From Novosphingobium terrae (GTDB taxonomy: Bacteria > Pseudomonadota > Alphaproteobacteria > Sphingomonadales > Sphingomonadaceae), in assembly GCF_017163935.1 (NCBI RefSeq), contig NZ_JABVZR010000002.1, positions 2,232,001-2,296,000 on the forward strand: 64,000 nucleotides of DNA. Direction: 5' to 3'. Of this stretch, positions 33,996-43,391 are shown piece by piece; the stretch's first letter is position 1; every line of letters starts with the position of its first letter. The position numbers and the translations under genes are program-made. Under the pieces are notes generated by a model. That model saw nothing but the letters and a program-made list of their open reading frames with translations, had not been told where the DNA came from and searched no databases.

Positions 33996-36359
33996 TCAGT
34001 ACTTCACCGAAAGCGTGGCGCCAAAGGTACGCGGCGGCCCGAGATATTCTGACAGCACACCCACCGTGGAGGGCGTGAGCAGATAATCCTGATTGGTCAG
34101 GTTCTTGCCCCAGATCGTCAGGCGCTGATGGCGGTTGGCCGTTTCAAAGCCGATCGAGGCGTTGAGCAGGCCGTATTTGGGCACGAAAAGCTGCGCCTGC
34201 TGGGTGGCGCCGGTGTAATAGCCATCGGTCCAGGCATAGGTGGTGTCGAACTGGAGATAGCCCTTGCCGCCCACCGGCCTTTCATAGCTCACCGTGCCCG
34301 AGGCCTTGTGCGGCGGAGATGAGCCCAGCGGATGGCCGGTGTTGTTGACCACGCCTGCCACGAAGAAGTCGAGATAGGTCGTGTCCAGCCAGGCATAGCT
34401 GGCGTTCAGCGTCAGGCCTTTGACCGGATGGGCGGTGACTTCGGCCTCCACCCCGCGTGAGCGCGCCTTGCCGGCGTTGGTGATCGTGCCGACGCCGGTG
34501 ATGGTGTTCTGCACATACTCCTGCTTGTCGGTGTAATTCATCCAGAAGCCCGCGAGGTTCACCGCCAGTCGATGGCGGAACCAGTCGCCTTTCAGCCCGA
34601 CCTCGTAATTGGTGACTTTTTCCGGGTTGAAGGGCGTGACGATGGATTTGAGGTTGGACGCTTCGGTGTTGTACCCGCCCGAGGTGAAGCCCTTCGACCA
34701 GCTGGCATAGGTCATGAAACCGGCGCGCGGCTGCCAGGCCAGAATGGCGCGCGGCGTGAACTGGGTCCAAGTGTGCGACAGGTCGCCAGTCGCGAAGCTG
34801 TTGGCGGCGACAAGGTAATCGGTGTTCACCAGATTGCCGGTCTTCTGGTCGGAAGTATAGCGCCCGCCCAGCGTCAGGCGGAAGGCCAGCGGCAGGTTGA
34901 GCGTGCCATCGGCAAAGCCGGAGATGCTGGAGGTGGTCACGCTCTGATTGGCCAGCCTGTTGGTGGCGGTGGCGCCGGTGATCGCGGCCAGACCGGTGGT
35001 GCCCAGTTGCCGGTTGGCGTCCTCATGCAGGTAATAGACCCCGGCGGTCAGATGGCCCAGCTGCCATTCCGGGCTTTCGTAGCGCAGTTCCTCGGTGAAG
35101 GTCTTCACATGGTCGCTGTCGTCCAGCACGCTTTGCGAACCGCTGGTGAGATAGCGGTAGTTCACGCCGGTCTGCGAATAGCGGTCATGCGAGCGCGTCT
35201 CGCGAAAAGCGGTGATGGCATGGAGCGAACCTGTGCCGCCCAGATCGAGATCGCTGTGGTTCGAAAGCCCCCAGATGTCGCGCTGGAACCCCTGCACGAC
35301 GCCCAGTTCCGAGGTGCGCCGGTTGCCATCCGACCCTGCACCCAGCGAAGACAACGTGCGCTCGCCATTGGCATCATGGTTGTAATCGAAGGAGAACAGC
35401 GTCTCCAGATGGCTGTGTCGGGCGCGCAGTTGCAGGCGGGTGTTGATCGTGTCCAGATCGTCCTCGGGCGTGCCGGTCAGGCGATCATGGCCGAAGCCGT
35501 CGCGGCTCTCGCGCGAGACGGTGGCCTTCACCGCCACATTCTCGGTGACGGGGCCGGAGATCATGCCGTCCAGCCCGAAGTCGTTGTAATTGCCGTAAGT
35601 GACGGCGCCGTCGAATTCGGTCTTGGTGAAGGAGGGCTTTTTCGTGGTCAGCACGATGGCGCCGCCGGTCACATTGCGACCGAACAGCGTGCCCTGCGGC
35701 CCGCGCAGCACCTGCACCGAGTCCAGATCATAGAGCTTGAACACCGCCGCCGAAGCGCGGGTGATAAACACATCGTCCAGCACGATGGCCACCGGCTTGT
35801 TGACGCCGATCTGGGTGAAGGTGTTGGTCGAGCCGCGCACGGCAATCGTCGGGCTGGAATAGTTGAAGCTGGAGACGAGCAGGCCCGGCGTCACCCGCGC
35901 CACGTCCGAAAGTGTCTGAATACGCTGTTTGTCGATCTGATCGGCGCTGAGCACGGTGACGGCCACCGGCACATCGATCAGCTTTTCCGAGCGGCGCTGG
36001 GCTGTGACCATGATGTCCTTGTTGGCCGCGCCTTCATCTCCGGCGTTTCCCTGCGCGGCGCCTTTGCGCAGCACGATGGTGGTGCCCCGGTCGGAGGCGA
36101 CCTCCAGCCCGGTGTCCGCGATCAGCGCATGCAGCGCGGCACGGGCCTCCATCGCGCCATGGACCGCATGGCTTTTGAGCGTGGCGGGAAAATCGGCGGG
36201 CGCGATCACCTGCAGCCCCGATTGCCGCCCGAAGGTGGAGATCGCCGCTGGCAGCGCCTGCTCCGGAATGTCGAAGCGGCGCACTTGTGCCTGTGCCGGC
36301 GTGGAAAATGCCGCGACGCTGACAAGCGCGCAAGGCAGCAAAGCGAATTTCGAAATCAT
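33996..36359 (-). CDS. TonB-dependent transducer with STN domain (FecA type)
   Basis: 787 residues from ATG 36359 (GGGGG just upstream); signal peptide 1-24 ending AQA. Residues about 25-100 form an STN (secretin/TonB short N-terminal) domain (RFDIPEQALPAAISTFGRQSGLQVIA), the part that contacts FecR. Plug begins at KDIMVTAQRRSEKLIDVPVAVTVL and includes VQVLRGPQGTLFGRNVTGGAI; the barrel ends with GPPRTFGATLSVKY and a terminal aromatic residue. Directly downstream of fecI/fecR-like genes, so it both imports a ligand and signals its presence. Ligand unknown. Confidence 0.94.
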   Translation of the reverse strand: MISKFALLPCALVSVAAFSTPAQAQVRRFDIPEQALPAAISTFGRQSGLQVIAPADFPATLKSHAVHGAMEARAALHALIADTGLEVASDRGTTIVLRKGAAQGNAGDEGAANKDIMVTAQRRSEKLIDVPVAVTVLSADQIDKQRIQTLSDVARVTPGLLVSSFNYSSPTIAVRGSTNTFTQIGVNKPVAIVLDDVFITRASAAVFKLYDLDSVQVLRGPQGTLFGRNVTGGAIVLTTKKPSFTKTEFDGAVTYGNYNDFGLDGMISGPVTENVAVKATVSRESRDGFGHDRLTGTPEDDLDTINTRLQLRARHSHLETLFSFDYNHDANGERTLSSLGAGSDGNRRTSELGVVQGFQRDIWGLSNHSDLDLGGTGSLHAITAFRETRSHDRYSQTGVNYRYLTSGSQSVLDDSDHVKTFTEELRYESPEWQLGHLTAGVYYLHEDANRQLGTTGLAAITGATATNRLANQSVTTSSISGFADGTLNLPLAFRLTLGGRYTSDQKTGNLVNTDYLVAANSFATGDLSHTWTQFTPRAILAWQPRAGFMTYASWSKGFTSGGYNTEASNLKSIVTPFNPEKVTNYEVGLKGDWFRHRLAVNLAGFWMNYTDKQEYVQNTITGVGTITNAGKARSRGVEAEVTAHPVKGLTLNASYAWLDTTYLDFFVAGVVNNTGHPLGSSPPHKASGTVSYERPVGGKGYLQFDTTYAWTDGYYTGATQQAQLFVPKYGLLNASIGFETANRHQRLTIWGKNLTNQDYLLTPSTVGVLSEYLGPPRTFGATLSVKY

Positions 36360-36450
36360 CTGTTCCCCCGACCTTTGCCTGATGCGCCTGGTCAACGGTC
36401 ATAAGATCTGGCTGCGATGCTCTTCCGCCATGGGGCCTGATAAAAAACTT

Positions 36451-37446
36451 TCAGGGGCGCGAAATGACCAGATCCTGCCCATGCTGCGTGCAGGTGAGGC
36501 CAAGGCTGAGGGCGGCGTCGCGCGCAAAGCCCGCCGGGTCGCCGGTGGCGTAAATGCCTGAAATATGCAGCCCGGCAATGGAAGGATCGGCCAGCGTGAT
36601 TGTCGTGTCGGAATAGCGGCTGAACTCGGCGGCAGCCTGCCCCAGCGTCAGGCCCTGCAGATCGATCCGGCCCTGACGCCAGGCCATGGCGCCGCTCATC
36701 TGCCCGGCATCAAGCATGGTGATGACGGGGCTGGCGGCGGCATCGACGGTAAACTCGATCCCCGCATGGACCTGCCCCAGCACATCATCCTTGCGCTTCA
36801 CCTCCACCACGCCCTCGGTGACAAGCAGGCGAAGCGCATCGGGCCCGGTGCGGCGGACCGAAAAGCTGGTGCCCACCGCCCGCACGCTCAGATCGCCGAC
36901 ATGCACGATAAAGGGCCGCGCCGCATCCTTGGCGACATCGAACAGGGCCTCACCCTCTAGCAGATCAATGCGGCGCAGATCGCTGGTGAGGGCGGGGCGC
37001 AACTGCGTCATGGTGTTGAGCGTGATGCGCGAGCCTTCCTGCAGCGCCACATCGCGTGTGGCACCCTTGGCCGTGGCCAGCGTGGCGGCATCGGCGCCAT
37101 CACCCCGGCGCAGCAGCGCAAAACCGCCGAAGCCCACCGCCGAAGCGGCGATGGCCCCCACGCCTGCGACCATCAGGCGGCGGCGCATCGGGTTGGCTGG
37201 AATGTCCTGCGCTGCCGGGAAATCATCGCCCAGCGCACTGACGCGGTCGAGATGCAGATCGACCGCCATGGCGCGGGCATAGGCGCCCGCGCGTCGGGGA
37301 TCGGCTTCGGCCCATTGCCTCAGCTCTTCGCTCTCCTGCGCGGAAAGGGGCGCGCGATCGATGCGGGCAAGCCAGTCGGCGGCGGCCTGTTCAATCTCGG
37401 CTGCGGTCTCGCGCGCGCTCGTTTCTGTGCTCGGCTGGTGGTTCAT
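36451..37446 (-). CDS. FecR-family transmembrane anti-sigma factor
   Basis: 331 residues. N-terminal cytoplasmic DUF4880-like segment (AADWLARIDRAPLSAQESEELRQWAEADPRRAGAYARA), one membrane helix about 91-112 (LMVAGVGAIAASAVGFGGFALL), periplasmic FecR domain (RDVALQEGSRITLNTMTQL, LLEGEALFDVAKDAARPFIVHVGD, VRAVGTSFSVRR) and C-terminal STN-interacting region. It overlaps the 3' end of the sigma gene by 56 bases, tight coupling in stoichiometry. It would hold the sigma factor inactive until the TonB receptor is loaded. Confidence 0.93.
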   Translation of the reverse strand: MNHQPSTETSARETAAEIEQAAADWLARIDRAPLSAQESEELRQWAEADPRRAGAYARAMAVDLHLDRVSALGDDFPAAQDIPANPMRRRLMVAGVGAIAASAVGFGGFALLRRGDGADAATLATAKGATRDVALQEGSRITLNTMTQLRPALTSDLRRIDLLEGEALFDVAKDAARPFIVHVGDLSVRAVGTSFSVRRTGPDALRLLVTEGVVEVKRKDDVLGQVHAGIEFTVDAAASPVITMLDAGQMSGAMAWRQGRIDLQGLTLGQAAAEFSRYSDTTITLADPSIAGLHISGIYATGDPAGFARDAALSLGLTCTQHGQDLVISRP

Positions 37447-38011
37447 GGCTGTCAGATGGCGTTACACGATCCGGTGGCGTTACACGATGGTTTCCGCCAC
37501 GTCCAATGATGTGGCCCAAAACGCTCAGTGCCTTGCCGATATGCTTTTCGACGGTGTTTTCCGAAAGGCCCATGCTGGCGGCCACCTCACGCTGGCTCAG
37601 GCCGCGCACCTTGCGCAGCACGAAGGCCTCGCGGCGCTTGGGGGGCAGCGTGTCGATCAGTTCGGCAAGGCGGCCCAACTCCTGCCGCCCCATCGCCACG
37701 GCTTCGGGCGAGGGGCGATCGTCAGGCACCAGCAGGGCATCGAATTCGGCCAGAGCGCCGAAGGCCACCACTCTGGATGTACGAAAGGACTTGAGAATGA
37801 CCGATTTGGCGACTTCAAACAGATAGATGCGCGGGCTGTGAATATGCTCCACAGCCTCCAGTCCGGCGAGGATGGCATAGCTTTCCTGAATGATGTCGTC
37901 GATCTCCAGGCCGGGGATCGCGTGGCGCGACAGCCATCGGCGCAGCTCGGGCTCATGCGGCAGAATGTGCTGCATGAGCCAGCGGGCTCTTTGGGGTGTG
38001 GCCAGAGTCAT
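37391..38011 (-). CDS. ECF sigma factor, FecI-like
   Basis: 206 residues. Region 2 (LEIDDIIQESYAILAGLEAVEHIHSPRIYLFEVAKSVI) and region 4 (IDTLPPKRREAFVLRKVRGLSQREVAASMGLSENTVEKHIGKAL) are typical of FecI-type extracytoplasmic function sigma factors. The last 30 residues are a hydrophilic extension that includes an 18-bp tandem duplication and lies over the start of fecR. It should direct transcription of the downstream TonB receptor-MBL operon in response to the ligand. Confidence 0.92.
   Translation of the reverse strand: MTLATPQRARWLMQHILPHEPELRRWLSRHAIPGLEIDDIIQESYAILAGLEAVEHIHSPRIYLFEVAKSVILKSFRTSRVVAFGALAEFDALLVPDDRPSPEAVAMGRQELGRLAELIDTLPPKRREAFVLRKVRGLSQREVAASMGLSENTVEKHIGKALSVLGHIIGRGGNHRVTPPDRVTPSDSHEPPAEHRNERARDRSRD
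37457..37488. repeat. tandem duplication TGGCGTTACACGAT x2
   Basis: Two perfect 14-base copies at 37457-37470 and 37475-37488, period 18. They encode a repeated RVTPP/RVTPS pair in the C-terminal tail of the ECF sigma factor, just upstream of the FecR start. Confidence 0.85.
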
Positions 38012-38526
38012 CGCTTATCGATTACGCCGCAGGAAGAGGAGATATGGCGCTCATCCCATAGCGGAGCCGTGGGGTGTGCAGCCGTCGGCGCCTCTATCCA
38101 CAGAAAGCGTGACAATTTTAAGACGTGTGCGGGAGCGTTTGCTGTCACGGATGTTCATGGCCAACGGCCGGCTGCCGCGCAAATGCTATATCGTGATCGT
38201 GTGGCTGGCATATACCGGCAGACTTTGCCGATCGGACCCCATTTCCGGTGTTGAACGAGAGGCAGTTTTCAGGGAGCGTGATTTGGCTTGGGAGCGGCCG
38301 GTTTGTCAGCGACTCCTCCTGTTGTCAGGAGCGGCAGCAGGTGACTCAACATACGCCGTTAAACGGAGAAGGCGAAAACGATCGCTCATGTCACAAGGCA
38401 CGGGGATTCTTTACCGTATAGAGCTTGTGGGACAGATCAGGTCGGTCAATCGTGCGGGGGGAACAAGAAACGAAGCGCAAAAACAACACTGTTCATGGTT
38501 GTACGCCCGAACCAGCATCGAGCTGT
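38012..38526. other. gap upstream of the ECF sigma gene
   Basis: About 515 bases with no convincing gene on either strand. Stop codons are frequent and composition is less GC-rich than the flanks. It presumably holds the promoter of the sigma-FecR-receptor operon and decayed remnants of the adjoining recombinase gene. Confidence 0.55.
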
Positions 38527-38709
38527 TTAATCTGGAAGAGACGCAAATCTTTCACTGTCACGGTATCCGAGGGACGTGCAGGATAGGTGGCAAAGCGCGA
38601 CGTGGTTCACGTAGTCGCACTGGGTCTTGCGGGCGAACCGCAGGTTCATGTCTTCAATCATTCGCTGACGCAATGGGCTGACAGGGGTATCAGGGGCATT
38701 GGTGATCAT
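38527..38709 (-). pseudogene. 5' remnant of a tyrosine recombinase associated with IS91-type elements
   Basis: The minus-strand frame opens MITNAPDTPVSPLRQRMIEDM followed by KTQCDYVNHVA, close to the N-terminal core-binding domain of XerD-like integrases that travel with IS91-family elements (PVSPLRxRMIEDM...KTxxDYIRHV). Similarity stops after about 42 residues (near 38584) and the frame ends at residue 60; the catalytic Arg, His and Tyr region is absent. It is a truncated remnant and the only mobile-element trace in the window. Confidence 0.6.
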
Positions 38710-38997
38710 TGTACGACTCCTTGGTTGAAAAGAGCCACGATGGTCCGCTCATGCTGCGGTAGGCTCAACTATAGAGCAGATCTCAGATCGTCAGCCGAAC
38801 CTCAAATCAAGTGCCAATTTCGCGCCAGCAGGTTCGTACAAGTCCCATGACCAGACGTTCATCGCCTGCGTCAGTGAGGTGAACCGTCGGCAGGTTTTGA
38901 GGCTTGGATTTTGGCCCGCTAATGGCAGGAATGTCAGCGTTAGCAGTTCCACATCTACCCAAGACCTGTGGTTTTCGGAATTTGTTGAACTTGGACG
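38710..38997. other. gap between recombinase remnant and VIT-domain gene
   Basis: About 290 bases. A 64-codon minus-strand frame (38807-39001) is open but has no ribosome site or motif I recognise; it may be part of the decayed mobile element. Confidence 0.5.
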
Positions 38998-41982
38998 TCA
39001 ACGGCTTTTCAGTTTTTCTTCGACCTTGATCTGGCCGATTGCTTTGGCCCCGTTTTCGTCGCGCTTGAGCTCAACATCGACGCTTTCATCTTGTTCGTTT
39101 GGCCGCCCGAAATCGCGGATCAAATGAGCCGTCAAAATCGTTGCGCCATTGGGATCAAGCCGGTCGAGCGCGAAGACGTTGGCGTGGACGGCATAGGTGC
39201 CGGCCGGGGCACGGTGCAGCATATACTCCTCGGGCCCATAGCCGCGGGTCATGTCGTGAGACAGATTGCCGCCGATGGCTGTGCGGGGGTTGTCGTAGAT
39301 CGCCCTCTCATGGCTGGGTTCATCGACCCATAGATCCATGTCCGAGGCATCATTGGTCCAGTCGATGACGACACGCAGGTCAGTGTCCATTAGAAAGACC
39401 AGCCGCGGGTCGATGGCCGCGCTGCCGCCCAGCGCCTTGAGCCGGGGCAGGAGGGCATTGGCTTCATCCAGCGCGATAAGCTCGATCCCTTCCCATTCAG
39501 CAGCCTGTGGTGAAGTCGCGATGTCGTAAAGCAGGGCAATTGCGCGCTGCAAATCCTCGCGCGCGTGTGCCGGTGACAGCTTGGCCCGGCGCGCCAGAGT
39601 CAGGGCCAGCAGGCGGCGCGGCTGCGGACGCTCCGGATCAAGGGCAGCGGCTCTTTCGCGCAATTCGACAGCGCGGTCGAGGGCGCCATAACGCTCCAGC
39701 CGGGCCGCGACGATGCCCAATGTCTCCTCATTGGCGCTGGGAAGCTCCAGCGCGGAGAGTACCATCTCGACGGCTTCTCCCTGCCGCCCGTGCTTGCGAA
39801 GCCATTCGGCGGTATCGAGGTAGAAGATCGGAAGGGTACCGTGGCGGGCCTCCGCTTCCAGGAAGCGCTCGGTGAAATCGGCGGGTTTGCCGTCGTAAAG
39901 TTCGAGATAGGGGCGATCCGCCTGCCAGGCATCGATGACGATCTGCGCGCGCGGAGCTGCCTCGGGGCTTTCTGCCGCGGCGTTGGCGCTGGCCGCGCGG
40001 CCTCGCGCAGGCGTGATGGCGGTTCCTGTGACGACGATGTTGTTGTCGTCCTCCGGCCTGGACGGTGAGCGCGGGGCAGGGGGTGCCGGCGGCGCGGCAA
40101 CAGGGGCTGCCGGCGGAGGCGTGACCACGGTCTGGATGGGCGGCGGTGAGGCAGAAACGTTGACGGGCGGGGGCGGTGCCGTGTTGTCGAAGCGGTCCGA
40201 GGTAAAGACCTTCGCAGGCTTGGCTTGGGGGTTAAAGCGGGTTTTCCACCACTGCACCTTTTCCTGCCATCTGACGGCGATGCTATCGATCCAGCGCCCC
40301 TTTTCCTGCTCCTGATCGGCCCAGATGATCTTGCGCTGGCGCTGGAAGTCATCGCGCCATTCGGCGGGAAATCCCGCGGGTGGATCGATCTTCGCAGCGA
40401 AATAATCCTGTGCTGTTTCCAGAACGAGGAAGGACAGGCTGGGGCTGGCAATGCCGTAACGCCGGCTAAGCGCAACATAATCCTGCCGCTGGGAAGGTGC
40501 CGTAAGATCGACCAGCCGATCCGATGCCAGCAAGGCGCCGGTTCCGTCAAAGGCGGTTCCGTCATGGGGAATGCTGCGCTGTTCTTCCCGGATCACGCCA
40601 TTTGTGGCGGTTTGTACGTTTAGCGGACCGGCTTCCGGAGCCTTGGCCAGGATCAACCATTGCCCTGCGGTGGTCTCCAGCGGCACGAAGGGCAGCGCCT
40701 TGCCGTCACGGTCATGCAGTGCGATCACCCCGGCAAAGGGCGCTGCGAGCCGCATGGCCAAAGGGTCGATCTGCCCTGCAACGATGCGATGGGCGGTGCC
40801 GCCATGCGCCTGGGCGATATGGCGTAGCCATGCCAGATCGGGCGCGGGCGCGGAGGTGATGGCATCCAGACGGCAGCGCGGCGCAAAGGGGACGGCCAGA
40901 TCGAGCGTTGGGTGCCCGTTAGCGAAGAGCAGGCAACGATCCGTTGCGCTGTCCTGTGCCACTGCGGCGAAGCTCGATGCTCCGCGATAGGTCAGGGACT
41001 GGAGCCAGGTCACCGCCTCTTCCGCATTGGTGGCATGCTTGCGCTGCGCGCCGCTGCTGTTCACCGCGATAAGCTCGATCGATGAGGGATGCGTCCGCTC
41101 GATCATGAGGCGGACCAGCGCGAGATCATCCGGCAGTCGGCTTGCGAGACGCGCGCGTGAGCGATCCCAATAGATGCTCAAACGTTCCGGCCTGGCCGTG
41201 CTCCCGGCGATGCGCGGCAAGACGCCGCCAAGCTGCACGTCATCCTCGCCATTGGCATGGCGGTTGAGGATCAGGTCTGGCAATGCGGGGCGAGCCAGGA
41301 TGAGTGCGCCTTCGATCGGCTGTGCCTGGCTGCCGCTGCGGACGACGAAGGCCGGGCCCTCACGCTCGAAACGGGCAGGACGGCCGTCAGGCAGCGTGGC
41401 GCGTGGGGCTGCAGAGGCATCCTCGACCCGAATGGTGGTGGACCATCCTTCGCTCGGCTGCTCGACGTTGAGCGGCAGGTTCAGCCCGGCCAGCGGGATT
41501 GGCATGGTAAAGCGCAGCCGGATGCGGCGTCCGCGCTGCGGAAAGATCGGAAAGACGTGCGTTTCGAAGATGTTGCCCGCCTTGATTTCCGCCAGCCCCG
41601 GATCGGCACCGCGTCTGACCCGCGCCTCATAGAGCGCTTTGGCGCGTGGGCGATCGACCAGAACGCCATCGATCATCGCGCCGTTCACATCGAGCGCATA
41701 GCCTGTGACCACCGCGCCATCGGGCAGGGCAAAACGAAAATCGCCCTCAAGTGTGGTCGCCCCGGGGTTGATGAAAGCGGCGTCGACCATGACCTGGGCG
41801 ACCGCGCCATGGACCTGAACATCGATATCGAGTTTGCGCAGGCGAAGCGGCGCGGCATGGGCTGCATCACGAATGCCATTGCTCAGGGCTGCAAGTTCGG
41901 GATTATGGGCAGGGGCGGCCATGGCTGGTGCTGACGGGAGGATCGCTGAGGTGGAAAAAAGAATCCAGCCGAAGATCTTCAT
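38998..41982 (-). CDS. exported VIT-domain protein with proline-rich linker and DUF2135 C-terminus
   Basis: 994 residues from ATG 41982 (GAGG nine bases upstream), signal peptide 1-22 ending AMA. Residues about 25-170 are a VIT domain (LRLRKLDIDVQVHGAVAQVMVDAAFINPG, RRGADPGLAEIKAGNIFETHVFPI). The middle lacks a clear vWA MIDAS. About 600-665 is strongly proline-rich (PPPPVNVSASPPP, TPPPAAPVAAPPAPPAP) and ends DDNNIVVTGTAI, a phrase normally found at the plug of sphingomonad TonB receptors. Then TPR-like helices and a C-terminal DUF2135 domain (VVIDWTNDASDMDLWVDEP). Probably periplasmic or surface; function unknown. Confidence 0.8.
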   Translation of the reverse strand: MKIFGWILFSTSAILPSAPAMAAPAHNPELAALSNGIRDAAHAAPLRLRKLDIDVQVHGAVAQVMVDAAFINPGATTLEGDFRFALPDGAVVTGYALDVNGAMIDGVLVDRPRAKALYEARVRRGADPGLAEIKAGNIFETHVFPIFPQRGRRIRLRFTMPIPLAGLNLPLNVEQPSEGWSTTIRVEDASAAPRATLPDGRPARFEREGPAFVVRSGSQAQPIEGALILARPALPDLILNRHANGEDDVQLGGVLPRIAGSTARPERLSIYWDRSRARLASRLPDDLALVRLMIERTHPSSIELIAVNSSGAQRKHATNAEEAVTWLQSLTYRGASSFAAVAQDSATDRCLLFANGHPTLDLAVPFAPRCRLDAITSAPAPDLAWLRHIAQAHGGTAHRIVAGQIDPLAMRLAAPFAGVIALHDRDGKALPFVPLETTAGQWLILAKAPEAGPLNVQTATNGVIREEQRSIPHDGTAFDGTGALLASDRLVDLTAPSQRQDYVALSRRYGIASPSLSFLVLETAQDYFAAKIDPPAGFPAEWRDDFQRQRKIIWADQEQEKGRWIDSIAVRWQEKVQWWKTRFNPQAKPAKVFTSDRFDNTAPPPPVNVSASPPPIQTVVTPPPAAPVAAPPAPPAPRSPSRPEDDNNIVVTGTAITPARGRAASANAAAESPEAAPRAQIVIDAWQADRPYLELYDGKPADFTERFLEAEARHGTLPIFYLDTAEWLRKHGRQGEAVEMVLSALELPSANEETLGIVAARLERYGALDRAVELRERAAALDPERPQPRRLLALTLARRAKLSPAHAREDLQRAIALLYDIATSPQAAEWEGIELIALDEANALLPRLKALGGSAAIDPRLVFLMDTDLRVVIDWTNDASDMDLWVDEPSHERAIYDNPRTAIGGNLSHDMTRGYGPEEYMLHRAPAGTYAVHANVFALDRLDPNGATILTAHLIRDFGRPNEQDESVDVELKRDENGAKAIGQIKVEEKLKSR

Positions 41983-42384
41983 ATCCTGTCCCTCAGTTTT
42001 ATGGGCGCGCGTCATTCAGCACAAATTTTGAATCTCTGCTATCTCTGAATTTCGATTAGAATTGTTAATCTTGTGCTTTATTTTGATGGTTTGTAATTTG
42101 TTATTGAAGTGACATGGCTTGATTAACCTGCGGCGATAGGCGTTTCCCCCGGCGCGGCGGCAACCCACAGTGCAATGTATGCACGGAAGCTTCTGAATGG
42201 TGCTTTCTTGCCTCGGTACCGGATACGAAACAGGACTGCCCTTTGTGGGCCGGTTTGGACCAGATTGAAGAATAAACTAGCCAGGCTCTGTGGGGGGCGA
42301 GCTTGGAATTTGATCTTTATGATATTTTTATCCCTCGCGAGAGATAGCTAGCCTCCGAACGATTTTTTGGGCGGCAGTCATCGT
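41983..42384. other. AT-rich divergent promoter region
   Basis: About 400 bases between the VIT-domain gene (minus) and the TPR lipoprotein gene (plus), with a notably low GC stretch at 42020-42110. Promoters of both genes are expected here. I could not pick confident -35/-10 pairs and see no gene. Confidence 0.55.
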
Positions 42385-43290
42385 ATGCGTAATTTTGTTT
42401 TTGGTGCGATGATGCTCGCTCCATTGGCGGCCTGCCACCAATCGCAAGCGGAACTGGCGCAGGCCTGTTTCGGACGGGATGCCAGATCCGCAATTGCTGC
42501 CTGTTCTGCTGCGGTTGCGTTGCGCGGCTATTCTGGAACCAAACTCTCTTTGCTCTATGTTGCGAAGGGAGAGAATGAGCTTCATATCCACGATGCTGCC
42601 GCTGCCGTTGGGGACCTTGGTCAGGCTGTAGCAATCGATTCCCGGAATGCTTTGGCTTATTATCACCGGTCCTACGCCTATCGTGCTTTGCATGACCAGG
42701 AGCACGCCCTTGCTGATCTTGATCAAGCGCTCGATCTCGATCCGGAAAGCAAGCGTTATCGGTTTGCACGCGGTGAGTTCTATCTGTCGGAGCGCAGGAC
42801 CGCAGACGCAATTGCGGATTACGACCAGATTCTGGCGAAAGAAGGTAGCAACCTCCATGCTCTCCAGATGAAGGCCGTCGCCTATTCTTTGGCTCGTGAG
42901 CCTGAAAAGGCCATTGAGCAAATCAACACCGTGCTGTTGATCGCTCCCAATTTACCGGAGGGTTTGGCGATGCGCTGTCTTTTTCGCGGCACCGCGAACA
43001 TTGACGCCTCACTCGCCCTGACGGATTGCGATCGGGCAGTGGCGATGAAGCCGAATGATCCTAAATTCGTGGCGGTCCGCGCTCGTGTCCGATTTGAATT
43101 GGGCCAGGCCGAGGGAGCGATGGCAGATGCGAAAGCAGCATTGAAACTGGATCCACATCAGCAAATGGCCATGTATGTCGTCGGACTGGCGAAGGGGCAA
43201 TCGGGCGATTCTGTGGGTTCGAAGGCCAGCTTGACGGCCGCCCATAGCCGACTTGAAGAGACATGGTTCAATTCGACCGTACCACAATAG
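42385..43290 (+). CDS. TPR-repeat lipoprotein
   Basis: 301 residues from ATG 42385. Signal sequence MRNFVFGAMMLAPLAAC with a lipobox (LAAC) marks it as a lipoprotein. The mature part holds several tetratricopeptide repeats: NALAYYHRSYAYRALHDQEHALADLDQALDLDPES, KRYRFARGEFYLSERRTADAIADYDQILAKEGS, then PKFVAVRARVRFELGQAEGAMADAKAALKLDPH. TPR proteins scaffold complexes; the partner is unknown. Codon use is less GC-biased than in the flanking clusters, fitting an accessory region. Confidence 0.82.
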   Translation: MRNFVFGAMMLAPLAACHQSQAELAQACFGRDARSAIAACSAAVALRGYSGTKLSLLYVAKGENELHIHDAAAAVGDLGQAVAIDSRNALAYYHRSYAYRALHDQEHALADLDQALDLDPESKRYRFARGEFYLSERRTADAIADYDQILAKEGSNLHALQMKAVAYSLAREPEKAIEQINTVLLIAPNLPEGLAMRCLFRGTANIDASLALTDCDRAVAMKPNDPKFVAVRARVRFELGQAEGAMADAKAALKLDPHQQMAMYVVGLAKGQSGDSVGSKASLTAAHSRLEETWFNSTVPQ

Positions 43291-43391
43291 GCCCCGGCTT
43301 ATTCCAGTCATAGGTCCATTCGGGACTTTTGTGCACCACATCTGCGGCAGCGACCATCGCCCATATTTTTGTAAAACTGGAAGGAGTGGAT

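Noticed and set aside
34572..36404. 610-codon plus-strand frame opposite the STN TonB receptor
   Set aside because: The minus-strand receptor has signal peptide, STN, plug and terminal aromatic residue; the plus frame has no motif.
38807..39001. 64-codon minus-strand frame next to the recombinase remnant
   Set aside because: It reads like protein in places (HLTDAGDERLVMGLVRTCWREIG) but has no ribosome site and I cannot name a family; kept only as part of the gap.
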